Below, piece by piece: positions 7,852 to 15,552 of a stretch of DNA of 64,000 nucleotides. Below the pieces are notes generated by a model. It did no database searches and had not been told where the DNA came from. It was given only the letters and a program-made list of their open reading frames with translations. Source of the stretch: Kiritimatiellia bacterium (GTDB lineage: Bacteria; Verrucomicrobiota; Kiritimatiellia; PWTM01); the NCBI GenBank assembly GCA_026417735.1, contig JAOACR010000004.1:184753-248752 (forward strand), read 5' to 3'. How positions within the stretch are numbered: the first letter of the stretch is position 1; each line of letters begins with the position of its first letter. The position numbers and the translations under genes were made by a program.

Positions 7852-9766
7852 TCGCGATCTGAACCCGGAGCAGCGCGCTGCCGCGCTCGCGCCGGACGGA
7901 CCGGTGCTGGTGATCGCCGCGGCCGGCACCGGCAAAACGCGCACGCTCACCTACCGCGTCGCGCATCTGGTCGAGCGCGGCGTGCCACCGGAGCGGATCC
8001 TGCTGCTCACCTTCACCAACCGGGCTGCCCGCGAGATGCTCGACCGCGCACGGCGCCTTGTCGGCGAAGCGGTCGGCGGCGTCTGGGGCGGCACGTTCCA
8101 CCACTTCGCCCACCGGCTGCTGCGGCGGCACGGCGCCCGCATCGGCCTTGATCCGGCCTTCGTGATCCTCGACGACGACGACGCGCAGTCGGTGCTGCGA
8201 CGCGCGACCGCGGAAGCGCGACGGGCTCACCCCCACTTTCCGAAGGTCGAGGTGCTGCACGACGCGATCAGCCTGGCGCGGAACCGCGGAGAGGATCCGC
8301 TCGTCGCGGTGCCCGAACGGTTCGCGGAGCTGCCGGTGCCGCCAGAGGTCATCGTCGCGGCGGTCCGCGACTACGCGGCCGCGAAGCGGGCGGTCCGCGG
8401 CGTGGACTTCGACGACCTGCTCGAGTTCGCGCTCGTGCTGTTCCAGCAGGCGCCGGACGTGCTGGAGCGCTATCGGGAACAGTTTCAGCACGTGCTGGTG
8501 GACGAGTATCAGGACACCAATCCGATCCAGGCGCGGCTGGTGGACGAGGTCGCTGCGCGGCACCGGAACCTGCTGGTGGTCGGCGACGACTTCCAGAGCA
8601 TCTACTCGTGGCGCGGCGCGGACTATCGTCATTTTCTCTCTTTTCCGCAGCGCTATCCGGACGCCTTTGTGGTGCGGCTTGAAACCAACTACCGCAGCGT
8701 GCCCGGGATTCTCGCGGTCGCGAACGCCTGCATCGCGGGCAACCCGGACCAGTTCCAGAAGACGCTGCGGCCGGTGCGCGGCGAGGACCTCGCGCCGTAC
8801 CGCGCCGACCTGCGCGACGGCGCGCAGCAGGCGCGCTTCGTGCGCGAGACCGCGGAAGAGCTGCACGCGGCCGGCTATGCCTGGCGCGACATCGCGGTGC
8901 TCTATCGCTCCCACTACCACGCGCTCGAACTGCAGTTGGAGCTGCAGCGGGCGCGGGTCCCCTTCCGGATCGTCTCCGGCGTGCGATTCTTCGAGCAGGC
9001 GCACATCAAGGACGTGCTCGCGCCGCTGCGGCTGGCGGTGGACCCGACCGACGCGCTCGCGTTCGTGCGCCTGCTGCCGCTGCTGCCGCGCGTCGGCGAG
9101 GCGACCGCGCGCGCGTTGTGGCGCCGGCTCGGCGGACGGTGGTCGCCGATGGTCGAGGAAGACCGCCGGCGGCTCGCCGCCGCACTGCCGGAGGCGGCTG
9201 CGGCCGACTGGGCCGCGTGGGCGGAGGCGTTCGCGGGCGCCGACCCCGCGCAACCGGCGGAGCTGATCCACCGCTTCACCGAGGCGTTCTACGCGCGCCA
9301 CCTTCGCGAGACCTTCGAAGACCCCGAGCGCCGTCGCGAGGACATCGAGGAGCTGGAACGTTTCATCGCGCGCTTCCGCAGCGCCGCGGAGTTTCTGGAG
9401 GAGGTCGCGCTGCTGACGAACGTGGACACCGCCGCGCCGGCGGACGAGCCGGACGCGGAGGACCGCCTGCTGTTGACCACCGTGCACCAGGCAAAGGGCC
9501 TCGAGTGGCCGGTGGTGTTTGTGGTGTGGCTCGCGGAGGGCATGTTTCCCTCCGGGCGCGCGGTCGCGGACGACGGCCGCGAGGGCCTCGCGGAGGAGCG
9601 CCGGCTGTTCTACGTGGCGGTCACGCGCGCGCGCGACCACCTGTTTCTCTGCGTGCCCCGCATGCGGCTGGCGCGGGACCAGTCGCCGCAGTTCTACTCC
9701 CCGTCGCGCTTTTTGCAGGAATTGCCGCCCGGCCTGCTGCAGCGTGTCTCGCTGCGCGCGTTCTGA
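7835..9766 (+). CDS. UvrD/PcrA-family DNA helicase
   Basis: This 643-residue superfamily 1A helicase translocates 3' to 5' on DNA. Ordered motifs are visible: Q-motif region L-N-P-E-Q-R, Walker A A-A-A-G-T-G-K-T (near residue 30), motif Ia T-F-T-N-R-A-A, Walker B with V-D-E-Y-Q-D-T-N, motif III G-D-D-F-Q-S-I-Y-S-W-R-G-A, motif IV N-Y-R-S, motif V T-V-H-Q-A-K-G-L-E-W, and motif VI V-A-V-T-R-A-R. It is shorter than E. coli UvrD (about 720) and lacks an obvious C-terminal RNA-polymerase-binding Tudor region. Motif III has D-D-F-Q where the common form is D-D-D/P-Q. A role in repair or conflict resolution is likely; the exact orthologue is unclear. Confidence 0.9.
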   Translation: MPVDFDRDLNPEQRAAALAPDGPVLVIAAAGTGKTRTLTYRVAHLVERGVPPERILLLTFTNRAAREMLDRARRLVGEAVGGVWGGTFHHFAHRLLRRHGARIGLDPAFVILDDDDAQSVLRRATAEARRAHPHFPKVEVLHDAISLARNRGEDPLVAVPERFAELPVPPEVIVAAVRDYAAAKRAVRGVDFDDLLEFALVLFQQAPDVLERYREQFQHVLVDEYQDTNPIQARLVDEVAARHRNLLVVGDDFQSIYSWRGADYRHFLSFPQRYPDAFVVRLETNYRSVPGILAVANACIAGNPDQFQKTLRPVRGEDLAPYRADLRDGAQQARFVRETAEELHAAGYAWRDIAVLYRSHYHALELQLELQRARVPFRIVSGVRFFEQAHIKDVLAPLRLAVDPTDALAFVRLLPLLPRVGEATARALWRRLGGRWSPMVEEDRRRLAAALPEAAAADWAAWAEAFAGADPAQPAELIHRFTEAFYARHLRETFEDPERRREDIEELERFIARFRSAAEFLEEVALLTNVDTAAPADEPDAEDRLLLTTVHQAKGLEWPVVFVVWLAEGMFPSGRAVADDGREGLAEERRLFYVAVTRARDHLFLCVPRMRLARDQSPQFYSPSRFLQELPPGLLQRVSLRAF

Positions 9767-9779
9767 ACTGCTGGGGCAC

Positions 9780-9807
9780 TTGCGCGGCGGGCGCGCGGGC
9801 GTACACT
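9780..9807 (+). promoter_or_regulatory. Putative promoter for the polyamine genes
   Basis: TTGCGC (9780-9785), 16 bases, TACACT (9802-9807). Expected start near 9814 gives a leader of about 36 bases with GGCGAGGG before the nspC ATG. The same TACACT -10 is seen before two other genes in the window. Confidence 0.4.
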
Positions 9808-9849
9808 GCGGCGCGGCCGGTGCGATGGCGCCGGCGAGGGCCCCGCACG

Positions 9850-10986
9850 ATGCCGGACGTGGACACACCCTGTTACCTCATCGACGAACGCCGGCTGGCC
9901 CGCAATCTCGCGATCGTGCGCCGCGTGCGCGAGCGCGCGGGCGTGAAGGCGGTGCTGGCGCTGAAGTGTTTCTCCACCTGGGGCGTATTCGGCCTGATGC
10001 GCGACTCGCTCGACGGCACCACCAGCAGCAGCGTCTACGAGGCGCGGCTGGGCCGCGAGACGTTCGGCAAGGAAGTGCACGCGTACTGCGTCGGTTTTCG
10101 GCGCGACGAAATCCGCGAGGCGGCCCGCTATGCGGACAAGGTGATCTTCAACTCGCTCTCGCAGCTGGAGGCGCTCGCCGACGCGTGCGACGGCCGACCG
10201 CTCGGCGTGCGCGTGAACCCGGGATTCAGCTATTCGCACTACGACTTGGCGGACCCGGCGCGCCGCTATTCGCGGCTCGGCGTCGTGGACCGCGCCGCGC
10301 TGCTGCGGGCGGCGGACCGGCTCGACGGCCTGATGTTCCACATCAACTGTGAAAACGCCGACCTCGCCGCGCTGGCGCAACAGCTGCGGCGGCTCGGCCG
10401 CGAGTTCGGCCCACTGCTGCGTCGGGTGCGATGGGTGAGCCTCGGCGGCGGCATTGCGTTCACCAGCCCCGGCTATCCGCTGGCGGACTTGATCCGGCTG
10501 CTGGCGGACTTCCGCCGCGAGTTCGACCTCGAGCTCTACCTCGAGCCCGGCGACGCGGTGGTCAGCCGCACCGCGGAGCTGGTGGTGACGGTGGTCGACG
10601 TGGTCCGCAACCGCGCGGACATCGCGATCGTGGACGCATCGATCGAAGCGCACATGCTCGACCACCTCGTCTACCGCACGTCGCCGCGCATCGCTTGGCC
10701 TCCGCCGGGCCGCTACGAGGTGTTCATCGCAGGGCGTTCCTGCCTGGCCGGCGACGTGTTTGGCCGCTACCGCCTCGCTCGCCGGCTGCGCGTCGGCGAC
10801 CGGGTACGCATCGCGGACGCAGCGGGTTACACGATGGTGAAGAAGAACTGGTTCAACGGGCTGCCCATGCCGGCGATTCGGCTGCGCCGCGCGGATGGCC
10901 ACATCGAGACGCTCGCACAGTTTGGCTACGAGGACTACCGCGACTCGCTCACGCAGCGTTGCGCCACCGCCCGCGATTCGCAATAG
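9850..10986 (+). CDS. nspC: Carboxynorspermidine/carboxyspermidine decarboxylase
   Basis: NspC is a PLP enzyme of the alanine-racemase fold that decarboxylates carboxy(nor)spermidine, the last step of the alternative bacterial spermidine/norspermidine route. The 378-residue product begins D-T-P-C-Y-L-I-D and carries the cofactor lysine in A-L-K-C-F-S near residue 38, then S-S-S-x-Y-E, N-P-G-F-S, H-x-N-C-E-N, G-G-G-I, E-P-G-D-A and the C-terminal C-L-A-G-D loop, all typical of this family. The ATG at 9850 is preceded by GGCGAGGG. The next gene encodes the partner dehydrogenase, which supports the assignment strongly. Confidence 0.93.
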   Translation: MPDVDTPCYLIDERRLARNLAIVRRVRERAGVKAVLALKCFSTWGVFGLMRDSLDGTTSSSVYEARLGRETFGKEVHAYCVGFRRDEIREAARYADKVIFNSLSQLEALADACDGRPLGVRVNPGFSYSHYDLADPARRYSRLGVVDRAALLRAADRLDGLMFHINCENADLAALAQQLRRLGREFGPLLRRVRWVSLGGGIAFTSPGYPLADLIRLLADFRREFDLELYLEPGDAVVSRTAELVVTVVDVVRNRADIAIVDASIEAHMLDHLVYRTSPRIAWPPPGRYEVFIAGRSCLAGDVFGRYRLARRLRVGDRVRIADAAGYTMVKKNWFNGLPMPAIRLRRADGHIETLAQFGYEDYRDSLTQRCATARDSQ

Positions 10987-11041
10987 TAGGCGCGACCGCA
11001 GCGGCCGCGGCGCGCCGCGGCGGCGGAGTGGAGACCACCCG

Positions 11042-12508
11042 ATGAAGACGAACGTGATGATCATCGGCGCCGGCGGCGTCGCGCACGTCGCCGCGCACAA
11101 GGCGGCGATGAACAACGACGTGCTCGGCGACATCTGCATCGCTTCCCGCACGGTCGCAAAGTGCGAGGAGATCATCGAGAGCGTGCGCCGGAAACAGCAC
11201 CTGAAGGATCCCTCGCGGCGGCTCTACGCGCGCGAGCTAAACGCGCTCGACGTGCCCGCCACCGCACAGCTGATCCGCGAGACCCAGACGCAGATCGTGA
11301 TCAACCTCGCGAACGCGTTCGTCAACATGTCCGTGCTCGAGGCCTGCCTCCAAACCGGCGCCGCCTACATCGACACCGCGATCCACGAGGAGCCGGACAA
11401 GGTCTGCGAAAACCCGCCGTGGTACGCGAACTACGAGTGGAAACGCCGCGACCGTTGCCGCGAGCGCGGCGTCACCGCGATCCTCGGCGCCGGCTTCGAT
11501 CCAGGCGTCGTGAACGCGTACGCGGCCTACGCGAAGAAACACTACTTTGACCGGCTCGACACCATTGACATCGTGGACGTGAACGCGGGCAGCCACGGCC
11601 GCTACTTCGCCACCAACTTCGACCCGGAGATCAACTTCCGCGAGTTCATCAAGGTGTGGACCTGGATCGACCGCCAGTGGCGGGAGTATCCGACCCACAC
11701 CGTGAAGCGCGTGCACGAGTTCCCGGTGGTGGGCTCGCAGCCGGTGTACCTGAACGGACACGACGAGCTCCATTCGCTGTCGCAGACGATGGACGCGAAC
11801 AGCGTCCGGTTCTGGATGGGGTTCAGCAATCACTACATCAACGTGTTCACCGTGCTGCGCACGCTCGGGTTGCTCTCGCATCTGCCTGTGCGGTTGTCCA
11901 CCGGCCAGGAGGTCGTCCCGCTGAAGGTGGTGAAGGCGCTGTTACCAGACCCGAAGACGCTCGCGCCCAACTACGTCGGTAAGACCTGGATCGGCGACTT
12001 CGTTAAGGGCTGGAAGAACGGCCGACGGCGCGAAGTGCTGCTGTACCAGGTCTCCGATCACAAAAAGTGCTACGAGGAGGTCGAATCGCAGGCGATCAGC
12101 TACACCGCCGGCGTACCGCCGGTCGCCGCGGCGATGTTGATCGCGCAGGGCCCGTGGGACTGCCGCACGATGGTGAACGTCGAAGAGCTAGATCCGGACC
12201 CATTCCTCGAGCTGCTCGCCCGGCTCGGCCTTCCGACGGAGATCGAGGAGCTGCGGCCCGGCAGCCCGCGCTCGTTCGACGGCACCGTTGGCCCCCTCGA
12301 GGAGGAGATCGCCCGCTCAACGGTCACGATCACCATTTCCGCCGCAAATCCGATGATTTCGGTACCGCGGCCACCGTCCGAGCCCCCCGCGGCCACACCG
12401 GCGCCGGGCGCCCCTTCGAAACCGAAGGCTCGGCGGCGGCGCGTTGCGTCCTCGAAGGCCTCCCCCACCGCACGCCGCCGCGCGCGCGCGCGGCGGTCCC
12501 GGCGGTAG
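11042..12508 (+). CDS. Carboxynorspermidine dehydrogenase (saccharopine dehydrogenase-like)
   Basis: This 488-residue protein is of the Lys9/saccharopine-dehydrogenase family used to condense aspartate semialdehyde with diaminopropane or putrescine, yielding carboxy(nor)spermidine, the substrate of NspC encoded just upstream. It starts with a nucleotide-binding motif I-I-G-A-G-G-V-A and contains D-T-A-I-H-E, G-A-G-F-D-P-G-V-V-N and A-G-V-P-P-V-A-A, all typical of the family. The family core ends near L-P-T-E-I-E-E, around residue 405. About 80 further residues follow, ending in a Pro/Ala-rich stretch and a strongly basic Arg/Lys tail that I do not expect in this enzyme. The ATG at 11042 has GGAG upstream. 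Confidence 0.9.
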   Translation: MKTNVMIIGAGGVAHVAAHKAAMNNDVLGDICIASRTVAKCEEIIESVRRKQHLKDPSRRLYARELNALDVPATAQLIRETQTQIVINLANAFVNMSVLEACLQTGAAYIDTAIHEEPDKVCENPPWYANYEWKRRDRCRERGVTAILGAGFDPGVVNAYAAYAKKHYFDRLDTIDIVDVNAGSHGRYFATNFDPEINFREFIKVWTWIDRQWREYPTHTVKRVHEFPVVGSQPVYLNGHDELHSLSQTMDANSVRFWMGFSNHYINVFTVLRTLGLLSHLPVRLSTGQEVVPLKVVKALLPDPKTLAPNYVGKTWIGDFVKGWKNGRRREVLLYQVSDHKKCYEEVESQAISYTAGVPPVAAAMLIAQGPWDCRTMVNVEELDPDPFLELLARLGLPTEIEELRPGSPRSFDGTVGPLEEEIARSTVTITISAANPMISVPRPPSEPPAATPAPGAPSKPKARRRRVASSKASPTARRRARARRSRR

Positions 12509-12533
12509 CTCCGAGGCCGCGGACGCCGCCCCC

Positions 12534-14030
12534 GTGCGGGTGACGCGCGTGAAATACGCGATCGTCTCCGACCTCCACGCGAACCTGCCCGCCTGGCGGG
12601 CGGTGCTGCGCGACATCGTGCTGCAGCAGGCCGATCGCATCCTCTGCCTCGGCGACGTGGTCGGTTACGGACCGCAGCCGGTGGAGGTGCTCGAGTCGCT
12701 GTATGCGGAGGCGTGGCGCGTCGCGCTCGGCAACCACGACGCGGTGCTCACCGGCCGGCTGCCGGCGGATGGGTTCCACGAGCTCGCACGCGACATTCTC
12801 GAACGCAGCCGGCGGTGCGTCGGGCCTGACGCGCTACGCTGGATGGCCACCTGGCCGCTGCAGCTGGTCGGCCGGGGGTTCCGCTGCGCCCACGCCAGCT
12901 CTGCCGCGCCCGGCCGGTTCGACTACGTCGAAGATCCGGCCGATGCGCTCGCCGCCCTGTCCGCAGTGCCGGAGCCGTTGGTCTTCATCGGCCATACCCA
13001 CCGCCCCGCACTGTTTGTCTTGGGCAACAGCGGTACGCCACACCGGCTCGAGCCGCAAGACTTCGAGCTGGAACCCGGTAAACGATACCTGGTCAACGTC
13101 GGCTCGGTCGGCTGTCCGCGGGACGGCGATCCCCGGGCATCGTACGTACTCTTTGACGCCGCCCACGGTGCGGTCTGGTTCCGACGTGTTGCGTTTGATC
13201 TCGACGCTTGCCGCATTGCGATCGCCGCGACCGGCTGGCCCGAGGCTGCTGCCGCCTTTCTCCGAGCCGATCCGTTGCTCGCGCACCGGCCGATCCGCGA
13301 AGTCGTCTCGTTCCGGCCACCCCAGCGCGAGGAGGACGGCGCGCGGGGCGCGCCCGCCGCCGATGACATCGAGCGGCTGCGCGGCCGTGCGCGCCGGTGG
13401 CGCCACACCGCGCTCGTGCTGGCAGGCGCGCTGGTGGCGCTTGTCGCCGCCACGCTCGGCGCGCTGTGGTGGGTGGCGGGCCGCAGCGCGGTGATCCCCG
13501 CGCTCGAGCCCTCCGTCGCTGCGCTCGTCGAGGGCAACCTACTCGCCGCGCCGCGCCCCGGTCCCCCGCCCTTCGAGGGCTGGAGCGTCCGCTACGGCAA
13601 CCGCCGCACGCAGAGTGTCACCGCGCTGCGCGCGGCGGCCGACGCCCCGGGACCTGCCTTCCGGCTCGAATCCGATGATCCCGCGCGGGCAGTCGAACTG
13701 GTCAGTCGCCCGCTCGACGTAACGCCCGGCCGGCGGCTGCAAATGGAGATGCTGGTGGACGAGGTGCCGCCGGGCGGCGAGATCTCGATCGCCGCCGCGC
13801 TGCGCCGGATACGGAACGACCGAGAGGAAATCATCCCCGCGTTCGTGACACGGACGCCCTCACTCCGCCGTCGCGAGGGCTGGCTGGCGCAGGTCACCGC
13901 GGAGATTCCGGCCGGCGGCCGCGAGATCGAGGTCCGCATCTACGGCCGCTTCCGTGGCGCGGTGAACGTGCGCAGCGTTCGCGCAGTCTGGAAGGGCAAC
14001 GAGGAACCGCCGGGGGGCGCCGTGCGATGA
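12534..14030 (+). CDS. Metallophosphoesterase with transmembrane helix and C-terminal beta domain
   Basis: The N-terminal half (about 240 residues) is a calcineurin-like phosphoesterase of the YfcE/diadenosine-tetraphosphatase-like type: S-D-L-H-A-N-L, G-D-V-V-G-Y-G, G-N-H-D and G-H-T-H supply the metal ligands. A single membrane helix follows around residues 290-315, then about 180 residues of probable beta-sandwich that resemble a carbohydrate-binding or sensory domain and would lie outside the cytoplasm. The start is uncertain: GTG 12534 or GTG 12549, both after the upstream stop at 12508; an ATG at 12444 would run back inside the previous gene. The last four bases overlap the next gene. 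Confidence 0.72.
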   Translation: MRVTRVKYAIVSDLHANLPAWRAVLRDIVLQQADRILCLGDVVGYGPQPVEVLESLYAEAWRVALGNHDAVLTGRLPADGFHELARDILERSRRCVGPDALRWMATWPLQLVGRGFRCAHASSAAPGRFDYVEDPADALAALSAVPEPLVFIGHTHRPALFVLGNSGTPHRLEPQDFELEPGKRYLVNVGSVGCPRDGDPRASYVLFDAAHGAVWFRRVAFDLDACRIAIAATGWPEAAAAFLRADPLLAHRPIREVVSFRPPQREEDGARGAPAADDIERLRGRARRWRHTALVLAGALVALVAATLGALWWVAGRSAVIPALEPSVAALVEGNLLAAPRPGPPPFEGWSVRYGNRRTQSVTALRAAADAPGPAFRLESDDPARAVELVSRPLDVTPGRRLQMEMLVDEVPPGGEISIAAALRRIRNDREEIIPAFVTRTPSLRRREGWLAQVTAEIPAGGREIEVRIYGRFRGAVNVRSVRAVWKGNEEPPGGAVR

Positions 14031-14647
14031 GAGTGATCCGGCTTCCGCTGGGGCCGTTTGAAACGAACGCGTACCTCGTCGCCGCACCGGGCTCGAAGCA
14101 AGCAGTGATTGTCGATCCGGCCGCGGAACCCGAGACGATCGAGCAGGCGCTGCGCGGCGAGGGATGGACACTTGAGGCGGTGCTGCTCACGCACGGACAC
14201 GCGGACCACGTCAGCGCGGCCGGTGAGCTCGCGCGGCGTCACGGCGTGGCGGTCTATCTGCACCCCGCCGACGCGGTCTGGGCGTTCACGGAGATCAACC
14301 AGCTTCCGCCCTGGTATTCGCCGCCCCTTCCGCCGCCCGAGCCAGTCCGCGAGCTGACCGACGGCGCGCGCCTCTCGCTGGCGGGGCTGGAGTGGCGCGT
14401 GTTGCACACGCCCGGCCACACGCCCGGCGGAGTCTGCTTCCAGGTTCCCTGCGAGCAAACGGTGTTTTGCGGTGACCTCGTGTTCCAGGGCAGCGTCGGT
14501 CGCACCGACCTGCCCGGCGGCGATCCCGAGCAGCTGCGCGCCTCGATCCGCCGGCTCTGCGAACTGCCGGCATCAACGCGCCTGTGGCCGGGGCACGGGC
14601 CGCCGACGACGCTGGCGGCGGAACTGCGGTTCAATCCGTTCTTTTAG
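14027..14647 (+). CDS. MBL-fold metallo-hydrolase (glyoxalase II-like)
   Basis: This is a 206-residue metallo-beta-lactamase-fold hydrolase. The zinc/iron site is complete: T-H-G-H-A-D-H near residue 55, H-T-P-G-H-T-P-G near residue 127, C-G-D-L-V-F with the bridging Asp near 151, and G-H-G-P near the C-terminus. The compact length and G-S-V-G-R-T-D motif put it with the YcbL/YqgX group of short glyoxalase II-like proteins that cleave thioesters such as S-lactoylglutathione or bacillithiol adducts; the thiol used here is unknown. It starts at ATG 14027, overlapping the phosphoesterase by four bases. Confidence 0.85.
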   Translation: MRVIRLPLGPFETNAYLVAAPGSKQAVIVDPAAEPETIEQALRGEGWTLEAVLLTHGHADHVSAAGELARRHGVAVYLHPADAVWAFTEINQLPPWYSPPLPPPEPVRELTDGARLSLAGLEWRVLHTPGHTPGGVCFQVPCEQTVFCGDLVFQGSVGRTDLPGGDPEQLRASIRRLCELPASTRLWPGHGPPTTLAAELRFNPFF

Positions 14648-14664
14648 GCGTGCGGCGCGAAGGG

Positions 14665-14693
14665 TTGAAGCGGCGTCGGCAGCGTGACATTGT
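14665..14693 (+). promoter_or_regulatory. Putative promoter giving a leaderless fumarase transcript
   Basis: TTGAAG (14665-14670), 17 bases, CATTGT (14688-14693). The ATG at 14701 is where transcription would be expected to begin, and no Shine-Dalgarno sequence precedes it. Confidence 0.4.
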
Positions 14694-14700
14694 CGGGCGC

Positions 14701-15552
14701 ATGGGCCGAATCCGCGAACTGGACGTCGCCGAGTTGCGCGCCGCGGTGATCCGCTGCATTGAACGCACCAGCTTTGAGATGGACGGCGCCGAGCTGGCGG
14801 AGCTGCGGCGGCGCCGCGCGCGCGAATCAAGCTGCATGGGCTGCGCGGTGCTCGATCAGCTGCTGGACAATGCGGAGGTCGCGCGCTCGGACCGCCGCCC
14901 ACTGTGCCAGGACACCGGGCTGGTGGTCGTGCGGGTCACGCTCGGCCAAGACGTGCACCTGGTGGGAGGGGAGCTCGAGCCCGCGATCCACTCCGCCGTC
15001 GCGGAGGCATGGTCGCGCTGCCGCTTGCGCCCTAGCGTGGTGCGGCATCCGCTCGCGCGCCGCAACACCGGCGACAACACACCGGCAGTGATCCACATTC
15101 GGCTGGCGCCGGGCGAGCAGGTGGAGCTGGACGTGATGGAAAAGGGGGGCGGGTGTGAAAACATGTCGCGCCTCGCGATGCTGACGCCCGCAGACGGTCG
15201 CGAGGGTGTGGTGGACTTTGTGGTGCGATCGGTCGTCGAGTCCGGCGGAAACGCGTGTCCGCCGCTGGTGGTGGGGGTTGGCCTAGGCGGCTCGTTCGAG
15301 CGGGCCGCGCAACTTGCGAAGGAGGCGCTCTGGCGCCCGTTCGGTGCGCCGGCGGAGGACCCGCTCGACCGGGAGCTTGAGGCGGAGCTAATGGAGCGGC
15401 TGAACGCGACCGGACTGGGTCCGATGGGGCTGGGCGGTGACACCACCGCGTTGGCGGTGCACGTGCAATCGCATCCGTGCCATATCGCCTCGCTGCCGGT
15501 CGCGGTCAACCTCGACTGTCACAGCCACCGCCACGCGCGCGAAGTGCTGTGA
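14701..15552 (+). CDS. Class I fumarate hydratase, alpha (N-terminal) subunit
   Basis: The 283-residue product matches the iron-sulfur domain of class I (FumA-type) fumarases and the related tartrate dehydratase alpha chain. Three cysteines expected to hold the [4Fe-4S] cluster are present in S-C-M-G-C, L-C-Q-D-T-G and G-G-G-C-E-N. Other family marks are R-x-N-T-G-D-N and G-V-G-L-G-G. The two-subunit enzyme needs a beta subunit, normally encoded next door, but no beta-subunit gene is present in the window. The next gene is an unrelated membrane protein overlapping by four bases. Fumarase is more likely than tartrate dehydratase, but the two cannot be separated here. Confidence 0.88.
   Translation: MGRIRELDVAELRAAVIRCIERTSFEMDGAELAELRRRRARESSCMGCAVLDQLLDNAEVARSDRRPLCQDTGLVVVRVTLGQDVHLVGGELEPAIHSAVAEAWSRCRLRPSVVRHPLARRNTGDNTPAVIHIRLAPGEQVELDVMEKGGGCENMSRLAMLTPADGREGVVDFVVRSVVESGGNACPPLVVGVGLGGSFERAAQLAKEALWRPFGAPAEDPLDRELEAELMERLNATGLGPMGLGGDTTALAVHVQSHPCHIASLPVAVNLDCHSHRHAREVL

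Noticed and set aside
7220..9868. An 880-codon minus-strand open frame opposite the helicase
   Set aside because: It lies antisense to the complete UvrD-like gene and has no recognisable domain.
12444..12533. Earlier ATG start for the phosphoesterase
   Set aside because: It would overlap the previous gene by about 65 bases and add only Pro/Arg-rich residues before the conserved core.
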